Shown: piece after piece, positions 48,339 to 60,150 of the stretch
How the letters are laid out: each line of letters begins with the position of its first letter
Numbering within the stretch: position 1 is the stretch's first letter
Source: Sinonovacula constricta
Lineage: Eukaryota; Mollusca; Bivalvia; Cardiida; Solecurtidae
Assembly: GCA_007844125.1 (NCBI GenBank)
Contig: CM017567.1
Location: 38,434,397-38,498,396 of the forward strand
Length of the DNA: 64,000 bases
Direction of reading: 5' to 3'
Translations under genes and position numbers: made by a program
The notes under the pieces: model-generated
What the model saw: only the letters and a program-made list of their open reading frames with translations
The model's database searches: none
What the model was told of the DNA's origin: nothing

Positions 48339-49834
48339 TTTTTTCACGTGGAAAACTGCAATGTAGTGATAACACAAAAACAAAAATATCTAATATGATT
48401 GGTTCTTCTAATAGTCAATGTTGTATGCAGCCCGCACTTATATTTGGACGTTGTCGTAATTGGCCCTTGTGTTCCTTGGAATAGATGACTGCTATAATGT
48501 TTTCACGAAATCTCATACACATCCACTATGCAACCGAGTAAGTATCTATCGGTTTGGTACTGTGATAAATGTAAGTCACTTAAATAGTTTATAAATAGCA
48601 AACAATACCGTATCTTCGAATTCAGAATTTTTAAGAAAAGACACTTAATAAAGCGGTTGAATCCTTCGTTGCGATTCTGTGAAGCCATTAAGAGATCGTT
48701 TTTAGTTGTGTCAATAATTGCCTGCTTTGCCTCTCACATCTGCATGTTGATGCTTTCGACGTAGCACTATTACATACATGTACGCTTAAAATGGATTGCT
48801 TGAACAAACACAAACCCCGCACACAAAAACCACAAATAAATATGACCACTTTGCAAGGGTATACATGCATACCTGTCACAATTGTCAATTGATATTGTTA
48901 ATGTACTCTCCAGTTTATATGTAATCTACTTATAACAGGGTTTGTTGTGGGTTTTTTTTTCTTTTACAAACCTATATTGCGTAGACCGTTTCCTTTAATT
49001 GATTTGTTACCTTGAATAGACAATACCAAAGCATTTATGATAGTTCGTAGCAAATACAGTTATTATTGTTGATAAATAGTATTCTTTGTTCATATATGTT
49101 TACTCCCGATGCTTATGCTATTTTGTCCCACTTTGACTAGATATCAATATATATTGTATTTTCAGAAACCAACATCACACATGAAGAAAGGTAAGGTTAA
49201 CGATCCACTGTCAAATGTACATTTTCTAAGCTTAGCTGTACCATGCAAAGGTTATTATCTCTATTCCTAGTATTTTCTCTTGTGTGTCCTTTACTCTTTT
49301 TGTTTAATGCATTGACCCAATGCTCCTTTGTCATTGTTTTAAATTTTACTTGCCAACGTTTACCCATTTTTTAATTAAACATTGTCACTTAAATATGTAT
49401 TCAAAGTGCAAAATGCAGAATGATGTTCTATAATTTGCTCCGGAGTTGAACTCACAGTTTATAGGCATTGTCACTTTTATGATATGATGCGTTGTGTTAT
49501 GTGTCCTAAAATGGAACCTTCATTCCATTTTTATTTAAAACTATTTGTAATCTTTTCAACAGTCAGTTTTCCTGGTTTCACTTACTGTCATGCAAATAAT
49601 ATGAAAAACAGGGTTTTTCAATTTACGTCAAAATAGTGTGTTACTTGATGCAGTTTCATTTAGAATTGAGGAAATTTTCCTCATTCAAAGGGGTAATTAT
49701 AACACATCAGAACGTCAAATGTAATATAACAACGATGAAAACCGTGCAAACATGTTAGCATCAATCTTGAGGAAAACTTCGTTTTAAGAATATAGAGAAG
49801 GAAAAGTTCATGTTACACAACCAAAAACAGTATA
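48339..49834 (+). other. Non-coding stretch; one exon-like 25-mer
   Basis: No gene recognised. At 49166-49190 a 25-base segment is bounded by 'gtattttcag' and 'gtaagg', matching acceptor and donor consensus on the plus strand, but nothing nearby supports a gene. Confidence 0.3.
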
Positions 49835-50165
49835 AAGTCAACTCTCGTTTAATTCAAAATCGGTTATTCAAATATCCGGTTATGTCAAACTGTTTTCTAC
49901 GGTCCCGTTTTTTTTTCTCTATAGTTTCTATATAGATCGACTCCGCTTAACTCAAATTCGGATGTGTCAAATTATCGGATATATCAAACTAAATTCTTTG
50001 TCCCCAAACGTATAAAACTGTTGAAATCAGTTGGTCTATCTCAAACTTCAAATTGCTATAAGATGCAAAACGGCAACAATAGTGATTTTCATACCTACCG
50101 TGAAACTCGCGAAGATTTGGGCGCGAGTTTTATCGCCAATTATCGGCAATCAGGATGTCACGTAG
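49835..50165 (+). mobile_element. Possible pogo/Tigger-like transposon remnant
   Basis: 'gtcaactctcgtttaattc', 'cggttattcaaatatccgg', 'acggtcccg' and then a second set 'cgactccgcttaactcaaat' and 'gtcaaattatcggatat' resemble repeated terminal sequences of pogo-type elements. No transposase frame is present. Confidence 0.35.
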
Positions 50166-51970
50166 TTTAGAGAAAAGGTTAATCGATTATTATTTAATTA
50201 GCTGATTTAATGAACAACAATTTCGTTTATCAATTAACGCTGATTAAAGTGTTTCAGTTTGTACTTGTTGTTACAGTTTTTGAGAACTTGTTGACACGGC
50301 CTTCTCAACTTGTAAATAATAGATATATACTTGACCTACGAGCAGATTATTCATACGGAAATATCGTTTCCGAAAGTATGCATTATAATATTTATGTATT
50401 GTTTATTTATGTATGATGTAAAGTCAAACATCTTATGTAACAAATGCAAATATAACATCGTGAAAAATAAACAAGTGAACTATGAAACAAAACATTAAAT
50501 ACACGTGATGTGACAGCTGCAATTTATGTTTAACAAAATAAGACTATACATTTTGCCAAGGATACGATGACTTTTTGTTAAATGTATGAATGGTTGCTAT
50601 CGGAACTAAAGAACACATTCGATATTATAGCAAAATACATTTAAATCAAAAGTAACATAGGCAGCTTGCCTGTATGGCAATATGTTGTTTTTTTTAAACA
50701 GTATTTTGCCTTTGTTTGCATTTCTTGCAAGGATATAAATATGTCAAAGAATTGTAACATGAGCAATAGTAATCAAGAAAAATAAACAATATACAAACAA
50801 ATAATCTTATGTATTTCTATATTGATTGACTTTATGAAAGTAGAGAACGAAGACAGAATGGGAGTAGGGCATAATCTACAGTGACTGATTGACCATCCTT
50901 ACGTGAGAGAAACTCATGAAAAATATACTCACGCTTGTTGAAAAACACAATTAAAGACATAAATGAATGATAAAATAAATTAAACATTATTTTAAGTCCC
51001 AATGTCTCGTTCCATATACTTTTGTTCTTAGAAAATACGGCACAGAGGATTTAAATAATTCCCAGATACCTGGCCCGTGGTTTCCAGTTTCGGTCGAGCC
51101 TTAACCGATATTTAATAATAATAATACAAACCAATGAACACACTTGGCGGCTCAAATCAATACTTAATTACCATAACTATTATATTAACTTACAGTTAAT
51201 ATTTAGTCTTTTGTACTGGTTTCTTTAAGCAGGTGGTTTTATGTAACTGGCATTTCTTGTCCACATAATTATGAACGTTATATGTAAAAGATGAAAGAAC
51301 AACCTTCCACATTTTTATAGGATACTTGATTAAACATTTGTTATGCTGTAAGCGCATACATTAATTCAAATGCTGATTTAGCAGTCTTCGGTTTCTTAAC
51401 TTATTTTTTCTAAATTGTGTTGTTGTTGTGTTTTGTTTGTTTGTTGTTTTTTTTTTGGCGTTTCAAAATATTTATTCTTGTTTAAAATTTCGTCAAAGGC
51501 GTTTCATTAAAATGATGGAATTTTCTTCACGTGGCTTTCCTGCATTTGACAGCTCAGTAAGACGATGCGTCAGGAAAAGTATTCATATTCTTAAAGAAAT
51601 CCGATACAATTTTCCTTCAAGTTTTAACATGACATAACAGTTTAGCAAAATGTTAAGCGAAAGTAATGTTGACTTTGTGCAACAGATATCACCATTCAAA
51701 AAAACAACAGAAGTGTCGCAATCAAATCTCACTAGCCGTAAACTGCGAAATATGCAGAGACAAGCGCAGAGCCTCTTTATTTTTTGTTGACCTTTTTCGT
51801 CATCGTCCATGCTTTTGAAAATATACAAATAGAATATTATGCCCTTACAATTTAAAATGACGTGAGTTTCTGTGCCTTTTTAAATATACTGCAGAAGTAA
51901 TCAGTTAACCGTGACTTCCGTGACTTCTTGAAACATGTGAACTTGATTTACTGCTATTTACATTCGTGTA
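50166..51970 (+). other. Non-coding AT-rich stretch
   Basis: No gene, RNA or clear repeat recognised. Short open frames lack start context, splice context or family resemblance. Confidence 0.35.
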
Positions 51971-51974
51971 TTTA

Positions 51975-52030
51975 TGTGTGAGCGTGTGTGTGCGTGTGTG
52001 TGCGCGAGTGTGGGTGTGTGTATGCGCGCA
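51975..52030 (+). repeat. (GT)n-rich microsatellite
   Basis: An imperfect run of GTGTGTG/GCGTGTG units about 55 bases long. Confidence 0.85.
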
Positions 52031-52039
52031 GTTAAACCA

Positions 52040-52700
52040 CAGTAAAAGGATCCTCTGATTAGCAACATCCTCTTAGCAGCAAAACTTCTATTCCCCCTTA
52101 GTTTTAGTGCATATTAACATCGGAGCAGAAACATATCCCTTAGTAAAGGTAAACGATCTTACAAATATATGACCACAGGCTTTTATATTCCCCGATGAGC
52201 GCCATCTTGGGACGACTTGAAAAGTGAGCCTCTTGTGTGCACTGACAAGGAATCGTGCATAGATGCGATGCTTATCTGTCTGTTTGACAACAAACATAGT
52301 ATTTTATATAAACCTGACTGATAACGTTAGATTAAAAAGGAAATAATAATAATAAGTGCTATGTTTCATTTATTAAGTTACCTTAAGTTAGTTATGTTTT
52401 TATGTAAATTTGATACATGAAGCATGACTCTACTAAAAAGTAATAAGAATATTTACTGTGCTTAAAAATACAATTTATATATGCTCTTCTATTTCTTCAA
52501 CAACAGTTGACTATACTATGAATATATGAAATAATATACTTTTAATACCATTGATGCTGATTAATGTTGAAATAAAATAATGTTTTATACGGGGTGTTTT
52601 GGCAACAGTCATTACCTCTACACAGCAACACCTCTCAGCAGCAACAGATGTATGTGCCTCCGCAAAATGTTGCTGTGGAGATATTTTACTATATATACTA
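52040..52700 (+). repeat. Two stretches sharing a 'cctctnAGCAGCAA' phrase
   Basis: 'tagcaacatcctcttagcag' at 52060 and 'cagcaacacctctcagcagc' at 52622 are similar and may be ends of one decayed DNA element. The second stretch gives a short glutamine-rich open frame that I do not regard as a gene. Confidence 0.3.
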
Positions 52701-52809
52701 TATATTATATATTTACAGTGATACCTCTAAATCCATCTTTAAACATTTATTTTGTTTTAGACGATTACCAAAAGGATGTGTGTCGGATAGCCATGTGATC
52801 GATTAGGCC

Positions 52810-53145
52810 GGGTCCGTTCTTGGCACTTTTTGCGGTAAGTGATAGCAATGGTCTGTTTATTGGGTTTATCGTCCCACAAACAGTATTTCCAGTATTATCT
52901 GGAGACGGTGTCCACTTGAAGCAGATATAGTATTGTCTTAACTGTGTATAGCACGCCGTACACACGTGGCAGGATACCACACCTAGTCTCATTATTCTGA
53001 CACCTAGCCAATCAGTCGTGGAACTACCATTATATTTGCTTGAGCGTTAGCAAGGTAGCGATACCACTACTATTTTAACGACTTTGGTATGTCGCGGTCC
53101 TGGATCGAACCCGGGGCCTCCCGTACCTGGAGCCGACGCTCGACA
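52810..53145 (-). repeat. tRNA-headed SINE-like element, family A (copy 2)
   Basis: Reverse-complement copy of the element at 2573-2850. The A-box-like head lies near 53135 and the B-box-like 'ggatcgaaccc' near 53102. The 'atctggagacggtgtccact' segment and the gggtttatcgtcccac end are shared. Confidence 0.65.
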
Positions 53146-53279
53146 TTGATATCAATTGTAGTGAAACAATTCGATCTATGCACAATATAAAAAACAACAA
53201 ACAATTGTGATATTACAGATGTTCGACCAAGTTTATCAGATTTACCGACTTTGTAGACGCCTTATTAATTGTACTCATT

Positions 53280-53930
53280 GTTTATGTTTAGTCTTATGTG
53301 ACATACATATTTTTAAGGTGATACTTACCGATTAAGATATGTCGCAATTGTTTTGTGCCTTTGTAAAATTAAATTAATGCTTTCTACATGTACATGATTT
53401 TATAAAGTATATTTCAGACCAGTTGACAACTATATTTGACTTCATAGATTGAACCAGATTAAATCATTATGAAAGCCTTAAATCAAATGATTTTGAAATG
53501 ACAAGAGAATCATTATATACTCAAGAGACTTACGGTTCAATAATTCTATAATATTTACCATTGAATGTCTACATTTATATATTTACCCATACACCCGGAT
53601 ACCAGCCTCTATTACTTAACACCCTGATAAAAAGTTTTAAGAAATGAGGAATGTTTTTATTGCTGGGACATAATAGAACAATGTGCATTGAATCTCACTT
53701 CACAACAAAGTTGATTTAATCGGAGCTTTAAGGAAAGACCTAATTTACACGGCGTTTACATTTTTACATTCAAATGTGTGTACGGCGATAAGAGATAACA
53801 CTTACCCGTGTCTAGCATAACATGCATGATGGATAATACATATTGTATGCACCGGAAATCAGGTAACAAGAGACATTTAAAACAGGCTTACTCATTTGAC
53901 ACAATGTCATAACTTGTTGTGTTGTTTTTA
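53280..53930 (+). repeat. Local duplication, left copy
   Basis: Three blocks recur in the same order at 56150-57370: 'cgattaagatatgtcgcaa', then 'cacccggatac' with 'gctgggacataatagaacaa' and 'gtgcattgaatctc', then 'gataagagataacacttacc' with 'caggtaacaagag'. The copies differ by substitutions and by added sequence in the right copy. Confidence 0.7.
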
Positions 53931-54529
53931 AGTATATGGAGCAAAAAACTTACTAAAACAGTTATAACAGACCGCCCCACATCATTTAAAACACGATTTT
54001 TATCTGAATAAACTGAAAAGTGCATTTTAAACTCCTTTAAAAGTTTATTTAACAAGTACTTTTGTTGAAACTTATATAGCATAATTATTTACTTTTTCAA
54101 TTAGTGTTTCTGCGTTGAATATAAGAAAATCATGTATTTAAAGGCAGACAGGCTTTTATTAAAAGTATTTTAAGCCACATATAGTTCAAGTCCAAAGTCC
54201 AAAACTGATATTGGGAATGTTCAAAATGTGAATGTCAATGATATTATGGTATTAGAGGCTTTGAAAAGACACGTTATATTACAAGTGTTGTTTGCTAGAG
54301 TATAAATGTCTGAATTACCTCTATCTGCCCTACATCCCTCAGTGTAATGTTATACGTCCCTGTTTATTGGTATGAAAACGTGTTCTAAACCTAAAGAGAA
54401 AAACATCAACTGTCCTCAAACATGAAATTTGTGATTTTGTATTCAGTATGAAATTATGAATAAAGTGAATGGTTATAGCATGTTTGCATATGGCGTCATT
54501 TTTTGCTATAAATCGTGATAGATGAAACT

Positions 54530-54571
54530 ACAACAACCACCACCACCACTACTACAACAACGACAACAACA

Positions 54572-54669
<98 letters not shown>

Positions 54670-55432
54670 TATTATTATAATTATTATTTTAATTATTGTT
54701 ATTATTACTATTTCTTATATTATCACTGCTACTGCTGCTACTACTACTACTTCTACTACTGCTGCTACTACTACAACTATTGCTGCTACTACCAACACTT
54801 CTACTACTATTACAACAAACACTTCCTTTGCTACTTTTACAACAACAACTGCTTCAATGATTGCTGCTGCTCGATCTACTACAACAACAACTACTACCAT
54901 TATTATTACTACAGCTGCTGCTACTACTAACTTTTCCGCAACTACTACTATTGTACTACTTATACTACAAAGTCTGCTACGACTAGAACAAGACCTGCTA
55001 CTATAACTACTTCTTTACTTAAACAACAACAAGAACATCAACAATCACAACGAATACTGCTACTTCGACTTTTATTAATACAACCACTGTTGCGTCTGTT
55101 GCTGCTGCTGGTACTACTACTTCTGCTTCTTCTATTCTATTTTAATTCTACTACCACAACAACAACTACTACTGCTACTGCTATTACTACTGCTACTACT
55201 TCTACTACTAGTATTACTACTATTGTTACAATAAGTATAACTGCTACTTATGCTTCTATTACTACTGCTTCGACTTCTGCTACTACCATTAACTCTTCTA
55301 CTACTACTTCTACTTCTACTATTACTTCTGCTACTACTACTACTATTACGACAACGACGACGACGACAACGGCTACTACTACTACTACTACAACTACTAC
55401 AACTACTACTACTACTTCCTTTTGTATTTATG
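54530..55432 (+). repeat. Long degenerate triplet block (ACT/ATT/ACA)
   Basis: About 0.9 kb of almost continuous triplets: (ACC/ACT)n, then (ATT)n, then mixed ACT, GCT and ACA units. The long poly-Thr, poly-Ile and poly-Leu open frames are artefacts of the repeat. Confidence 0.95.
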
Positions 55433-55880
55433 ATTAAATTGTGTTGTTTTAATTATCACTTCAACATATAGTCGGGTTCAACATATGATACTTTAATAAA
55501 GTTATTATTTTGTTTCCTATGTCTTCTTGGCCAGGGTATGGGTATTTTCGGGGTCGAAACAGTAATAGGACAGTTTCGTCCAACCCTATCATCATAGCGG
55601 GAAAGGAAATGTCCAAGAGGTTTTACATCCGGCTTTTATTGTAAATCTCTTCACAACTAAATATATTTAAATAAAGTCTAACTACACTGACTCGAAGTCA
55701 CTCCATTTTACTCGCAGAAATGCGAAGTCCCGCTGGCATTTCGGCCCTCCATTTTGTCGATGAGCCTTCATTTTGTCCATGTGACTCCATTTCTTAGGGG
55801 GAAAATTTCTATTCTACGCGAAGTCAATCTTTTCTATTTACTAAACACTTCGCGTTTATAGGACGTTCCTCCTAAACTGT
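55433..55880 (+). repeat. Spacer with repeated 'gaagtc/ccattttgtc' phrases
   Basis: 'cgaagtcactccattttac', 'gcgaagtcccgc', 'ccattttgtcgatgagcc', 'cattttgtccatgtgactcc' and 'gcgaagtcaatc' recur within about 160 bases (55690-55855). It is probably part of a dispersed repeat. No gene was seen. Confidence 0.4.
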
Positions 55881-55883
55881 ACT

Positions 55884-55884
55884 C

Positions 55885-55955
<71 letters not shown>

Positions 55956-56104
55956 TTGTAGTATTGTTGTTGTTTTTGTAGTTGTATATGTAGTGATAGT
56001 GGTGCTGGTAGGATAAGCAATGGTAGTAGTAGTAGTCGTAGTAGTAGTAGTAGTAGAAATAGTAGTAGTAGTAGAAATAGTGGTAGTAGTAGTAGTAGTA
56101 ATGA
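55884..56104 (+). repeat. (TAG)n microsatellite
   Basis: A pure TAG run of about 23 units is followed by interrupted TAG/GTA units to 56104. A long tyrosine open frame on the minus strand is an artefact. Confidence 0.95.
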
Positions 56105-56149
56105 TTTGTATTCACATTTTAAGTACTCTGTAACAAATATTTCTTGATT

Positions 56150-57370
56150 TAAGATAAGTTACGGATTACGGTATGTCGCAAACGTTATTGTGGTTTTGCT
56201 TTGTTAAATAACATTATTTACTAAATGTACAAGTTTTTGTACAGTAACTTTCTGACTCGGATCTACTTTCGCCATTTTATTTGCTAAACGGATTAGTGAT
56301 GAAATAGTTTAAATCTTTTTAAAAGCCCTACATGTACTCAGTTTTGTCTTCACCAGGCTATCATTTTGTACTGTAGAAGGGTATGGCGCAATGAGTCCTG
56401 CGTGTAAACTTTCTTACTTTTAACTGTACACCCGGATACAAACCAGTACTAGGTTACACCCTTGAAAAAGGTTTTTAAGAATTGAGGAAAGTTTCCTTCT
56501 TGCTGGGCCATAATAGCACACCGTGCATTGAATCTCGCTTTAAAGGAAATAAACATCAGAGTTTTTGTTAAACGTTATCAAAGCTTTCTGTCCAAAACGT
56601 ACATTTTAATAAACAGCATTACAAACCAGTGCATCCATTTCCTAAGGAAAAATATCATACAATGTTAATATAAATATAACATTATGATGTCCATAGTAAT
56701 TCACCAGGCTTTCCCAATAAATCAATGAAACGGATCAAGGCGGATGTAACTGCATGAAGCAACTGCCGATTTACAAAAAGACTGGCAGTTGTTGAAAAAA
56801 TACGTTATAACATGTAAACTATTAACCTGAGTCAGTTGGTGATAACTTTGATTGACAGATCGTGCACTGGCTGTGGCAAAGATATTCGGCAGTTGAAGTT
56901 TAGAAGAAAATACGCCAAATAAACTGTCTAATAAATTTAGTTACACGTGAAAATAAAATAAAATAAATATTTCCGGGTTTTTATACAGTTAAACATTGTT
57001 TATTTGATTTCAATGTAAACGCTGTAAATGCATTTACATACCCATGGTGCGACTTAGAAGATGTGCGAATGCTGTGTCCAATAAAACATAGCTTCCAATA
57101 TGACTGATTCGAATTGGTAATGTCATTTTCGATTTATTTTTAATAATAATTTGATTTTGCACAATAAAGAATGTACCAGAAATTATTTCTTTAACATGAC
57201 GTTTGTAACATCCGAACATGTATGCAAATGTGTGTACAACGATAAAGAGATAACCCTTACTCTTATCTAGCATAGCATGTCATCTGGATAAAACATATTT
57301 TGTTCACTGGGACTCAGGTAACAAGAGGAATTTAACTTCTTACTCTTGTGAAATAGTGTTATCAGTTCAA
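56150..57370 (+). repeat. Local duplication, right copy
   Basis: Collinear with 53280-53930: 'cggattacggtatgtcgcaa', 'cacccggatacaaacc', 'tgctgggccataatagcaca', 'gtgcattgaatctc', and after about 0.7 kb of extra sequence 'gataaagagataacccttac' and 'caggtaacaagagg'. Confidence 0.7.
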
Positions 57371-59690
57371 AATTATTAAGCATTCAATGTATATTGCGCA
57401 GAAGACCTACCTTTTAGCGAAACAAACTATAAAGCGAAAGGTAAACCCTCTTTTAAATCATCACAATTTATCATACAAGCTATATTTAGACATCTTGCCA
57501 GTCGCAATGCATAAATTAGCCCACACACAATATAAATTATTAGTGACTCACTTGTGCAATCGGTAGACAATGTAACATGTGTACATGTGTACTTTACATT
57601 GTTCCTTATATAACTTAATTGTTTTCATTTTACTGCCTTGCATTTCTGTCTCCTATATTTTACGACAACGAAATAATATGTAACTACGTTTAAACCACAG
57701 ATACTTCAATACTGTCATGGACAATGTGCCTGTCAGTGTTTTATGGTTTAAGGGTCTGATAATCGAAATTACCTTATAGGTCCTGTTTGTTATAAAAAGG
57801 CTCGAGTAGCTGTATATCAGCTAGCCTATCAGATTGCTACATGTTTCCAATATACAGCCGTAATTCGTAATTTTATATGCACCAACATAAAGTCAATTGT
57901 TTGATATATCTATGTTTAAATATAATCATATCGTTTACATATTCTGTCGACAATTAGGGTATTCAGAATAAAAAACAAGGTTTTGTCCATACTAAAGTCT
58001 ATTCATTTCAGTATATCTGTCCAATTTCGGGTCGATATCCAAACTTGCCCATTATGTAACTCATTCAAAAGATGTATTTTAAATGATATGCCCTTCAATA
58101 CTCTTAATGGTGGCATTCTTGTTCAAATTCAAAACAAAATAGAAGAAAGTAATTTGTATTTAGCTGATTAAAGCAGAACATATATTGTTGTGTGTGAAAG
58201 ACTGCCAGAGGAGAGATAGCAGAAGGAAGCCAGTTATCTTCCTAGCAGTGTGAATGTCGCTAGGTTAACAAAACGTAGGTCAATGTAAGCGTCATATTAT
58301 TGTCTATGTCTATGTCTATGATAATCGCTTTCTGTAGACAACATTACATCTTAAAAGGGTAAATAATGAACTTATAAGCAAAACAGTTTAAACTCTTTGT
58401 CTATTGCTTTCTTTCTTTCTTTTCTGTTCTTTTCTGTTCTTTTTTATTCTTTTCTCTAATAAGATCCTATAGTGAAATGCACCTAAATCGTAGTTTTATA
58501 TTTCATGTTACTTAAAAATTGTTGATTTAAATAAAAGGCTGTGATATTTATCAAGTTAACATAAATATAACATTTTACAATAAGAATATATGATAAAGTC
58601 CTATGAGCCTTGCAATATATACCATTTTTTAAAAAAGCAGGACAGAGGTATCTACATGCAAGCTAAACGTTAAAGTAAGAACAAATCTGTGATAAGTCAT
58701 TTAATAAAAAAGAGCAATACAATAAAAATTCAGTGATTATTTAAAAAACAATAGTTTAATGAAACTAAAAAGACGTAATGGTGTGTGGCCATTGTAGTAT
58801 TATTTTGTATTATGATCAGAATTATTTTGACATGTAAGTTTATGTCCAATGTTAAGTTAATCGTATACATGTGCATTTTACACGAGACCATAGACGTTAC
58901 TGATCGATACCACACACGATATGCGTTACGACAGAAAATCTACACGCTACGCTGCGATATGGTGTATGCTTTGATACAACATACTGTACGGTTTACGTTT
59001 ACGTCATGTTACGTTACGAAATGCCATACTAAATGTGGCATGTTGTTAATGGTTAAAGTTCAACTCGGCCTATTTACACTGTACGAACTCGACATAGTCC
59101 AAATCGGTTTGCCCTAATCGACCCACTTCCACCGCATGTAGGCGAAAATGTTTTCATACCTTTCAAAAGAGACTATACAATTATTTCTGTCCAAACGGTA
59201 AAATGTTAAGGCAAACATTAAGAAAGGAAAGCCAATATAATACCCTAATTAAACATTGAACAGGTGTGTAAATATATACCATGCTAAGATAAATTAATTT
59301 AAATCTGTATGTTACTAACATTCTTAACACCACTCTTCTAAACATTCTGATTTTCTACCCCTATTTCCTGCATCCGTCTCTGCGTTTAACTGAAGTGTAA
59401 TTTTATAGGCAGACGATGAATGCTGTGACCTTCATATTACATGTCTTGAAACCGGATGCAGGTGTTGTGCACTATACGTAACTGACCTCATACGTTCTCA
59501 CTGCCCGTCAAGTGTGAGTAAAAAGTGAAGTCATAAAGTGGCAATTTGTATGGTGGCTTATAAACCCTCACATGTTTTATAGGTACATGTACCGCATGTG
59601 TTAGCTGTGTTAGAAAATAAACAACATCGGAAAAATATCACTGTCTTATACCTAACCCTATATTAAGCACTTAATAAATTTAGAATGTAT
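57371..59690 (+). other. Non-coding stretch
   Basis: No gene recognised. Contains low-complexity (CTTT)n near 58410-58455 and a 'tacg'-rich patch near 58910-59020. Confidence 0.35.
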
Positions 59691-59696
59691 TAGCAT

Positions 59697-60150
59697 ATGT
59701 GTCGACAGGAACAAACGTTGTTTGACAAACTACAACGATTACAAAATAGAGCTCTTAAAATAATATTAAGGGAACACCATTACCCACGGACAGAAGAAAA
59801 TACATGCAGAGAACATTCTATAACATATCAAATACAAATATGCAGCTTAAAGTACTGGACCTGTTTAAATAGACATAGAAACCCATTTAGCACAAATAAA
59901 GATATAATGAAAACGGTAGGAGAGTGGGCAAGTAAACTAATACTAACAAAGGATCATTATTTTATTTTAGACTAACAGCCGACCAACTAAAACCTCAAGT
60001 TTATCCGCTTCATTTGGGGATCAAATCCATTAACATTAAAAAATTCAGTTGACATAATCGATAAGAGAGATTATCCCCTTAACAGTGAAGCATCTCAAAT
60101 CCACATCTACACCGACGGTAGCAAAGATACAAGGATGCAAACAAAATACA
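59697..60150 (+). pseudogene. Non-LTR retrotransposon fragment: RT end and RNase H start
   Basis: The frame at 59697-59975 contains FDKLQRLQNRALKIILR, a segment typical of the region after the reverse transcriptase in Jockey/I-type LINEs. At about 60098 the sequence encodes IYTDGSKD, the first catalytic motif of an RNase H domain. Stops separate them. It is a different element from the one in peptidase intron 6, which shows no RNase H. Confidence 0.65.

Noticed and set aside
52580..52806. Gln-rich frame (SQQQQMYVPPQNVAVE) as a gene fragment
   Set aside because: It overlaps a repeated 'cctctnAGCAGCAA' phrase seen also at 52060, and no splice-linked neighbour was found.
54515..55471. Long open frames of poly-Thr, poly-Ile and poly-Leu
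   Set aside because: They are translations of a triplet microsatellite with no start or splice context or sequence outside the repeat.
55834..56115. Tyrosine-rich minus-strand frame
   Set aside because: Artefact of (TAG)n.
58785..59117. 110-codon frame as a membrane protein
   Set aside because: The second half is driven by a 'tacg'-rich low-complexity patch, and there is no family match or splice context.
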